The notes under the pieces: generated by a model
Database searches by the model: none
Seen by the model: the letters and a program-made list of their open reading frames with translations, nothing else
What the model was told of the DNA's origin: nothing
Assembly (NCBI GenBank): GCA_035620975.1
Contig: DASPFV010000045.1
Location: 1 to 6,448 of the forward strand
DNA: 6,448 nt
DNA from: DASPFV01 sp035620975
Lineage (GTDB): Bacteria > Acidobacteriota > Vicinamibacteria > Vicinamibacterales > 2-12-FULL-66-21
Direction: 5' to 3'
Part shown: piece by piece, positions 6,171-6,448 of the stretch
How the letters are laid out: the number at the start of each line of letters is the position of its first letter
Numbering within the stretch: the first letter of the stretch is position 1
Position numbers and translations under genes: made by a program

Positions 6171-6448
6171 TCTTCGGCATCTCCACCCAGAACCAGCCGC
6201 GGATGTCTCCGGTCTGGAAGCCGAGGGCGCGGTCGGCGGGATAACGTTCGGTGAGCACCGACCGAACGGCGGAGCCGACCTGCGCCTCGGGACCGTGGCA
6301 CCCCGTACACATCCTGCGCGCCTCGATCGGTCTCAGCACGCCCACGTGTTCGCCGAGGTCGACCGCGAAGCCCTCTACGTCGCGGGCCCGGCGTCCGGCG
6401 TGTTGCTCGACGGTCGCCGCCGCCCAGGCCTGCGGGAGATTCGTCGGA
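6160..6448 (-). CDS. DUF3365 (Tll0287-like) c-type haem protein, C-terminal part
   Basis: The last 95 residues are present and the frame stays open to the right window edge, so the N-terminus, where any signal peptide would be, is missing. The haem c motif CTGCH lies about 45 residues before the end, preceded by LRPIEARRM. It is followed by VRSVLTERYPADRALGFQTGDIRGWFWVEMPKIL. The order 'PI...C..CHG...V...L...YP.D.A.GF..GD.RG.F.V' is the signature of the C-terminal half of DUF3365, a haem-binding sensor or redox domain of the Tll0287 type. Upstream, PTNLPQAWAAATVEQHA fits the family's 'NxPxAWE' segment. Haem c attachment occurs outside the cytoplasmic membrane, so the protein is expected to be periplasmic. 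It may be a single-domain protein, because it ends right after the domain. The Nudix gene follows after 50 bases in the same direction. A GTG at 6345 is internal and not the true start. Confidence 0.85.
   Translation of the reverse strand, partial: PTNLPQAWAAATVEQHAGRRARDVEGFAVDLGEHVGVLRPIEARRMCTGCHGPEAQVGSAVRSVLTERYPADRALGFQTGDIRGWFWVEMPKILR

Noticed and set aside
5198..6244. Plus-strand open frame of 348 codons
   Set aside because: It is antisense to three minus-strand genes and dominated by Arg and Pro without motifs.

Overview
This is a GC-rich bacterial window with almost no non-coding DNA. It fits an environmental Acidobacteriota (Vicinamibacteria-like) genome. The clue is the DUF1587/1595/1592/1588 haem protein, a family best known from Acidobacteriota, Planctomycetota and Verrucomicrobiota, together with the base composition and gene style. 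The taxon is an inference and was not checked by search.

Layout. (1) Positions 1-2108, minus strand: a large exported c-type cytochrome of the DUF1592 family, cut by the left window edge. It starts at a GTG, and the opposite strand carries a long spurious open frame that can hide it. (2) Positions 2109-2219: a short divergent intergenic region with a candidate promoter for the DUF1592 gene and a strong ribosome binding site for the next gene. (3) Positions 2220-3740, plus strand: an exported purple-acid-phosphatase-type metallophosphoesterase with all seven metal ligands. (4) Positions 3741-3884: the gap between two convergent genes. Nearly all of it is a degenerate heptamer array (GAGCCCA/GAGCCGA), part of which is a textbook G-quadruplex pattern on the minus strand. 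(5) Positions 3885-6448, minus strand: three genes read in the same direction. From the right edge they are the C-terminal part of a DUF3365 (Tll0287-like) c-type haem protein, a NUDT19-like Nudix hydrolase, and a PLP enzyme resembling the NifS-like domain of eukaryotic molybdenum cofactor sulfurase without its MOSC domain. The last two overlap by one base (TGATG) and are probably translationally coupled.

How the genes relate. The DUF1592 protein, the phosphatase and probably the DUF3365 protein act outside the cytoplasm. The Nudix enzyme and the PLP enzyme have no signal peptide and are cytoplasmic. The Nudix-PLP coupling is the only tight functional link the sequence supports. No mobile element, CRISPR array, tRNA or rRNA was seen. 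The most unusual features are the repeat array filling the convergent gap, the stand-alone MOCOS-like enzyme, and a duplicated TGATG junction that leaves an interrupted in-frame start before the Nudix gene.
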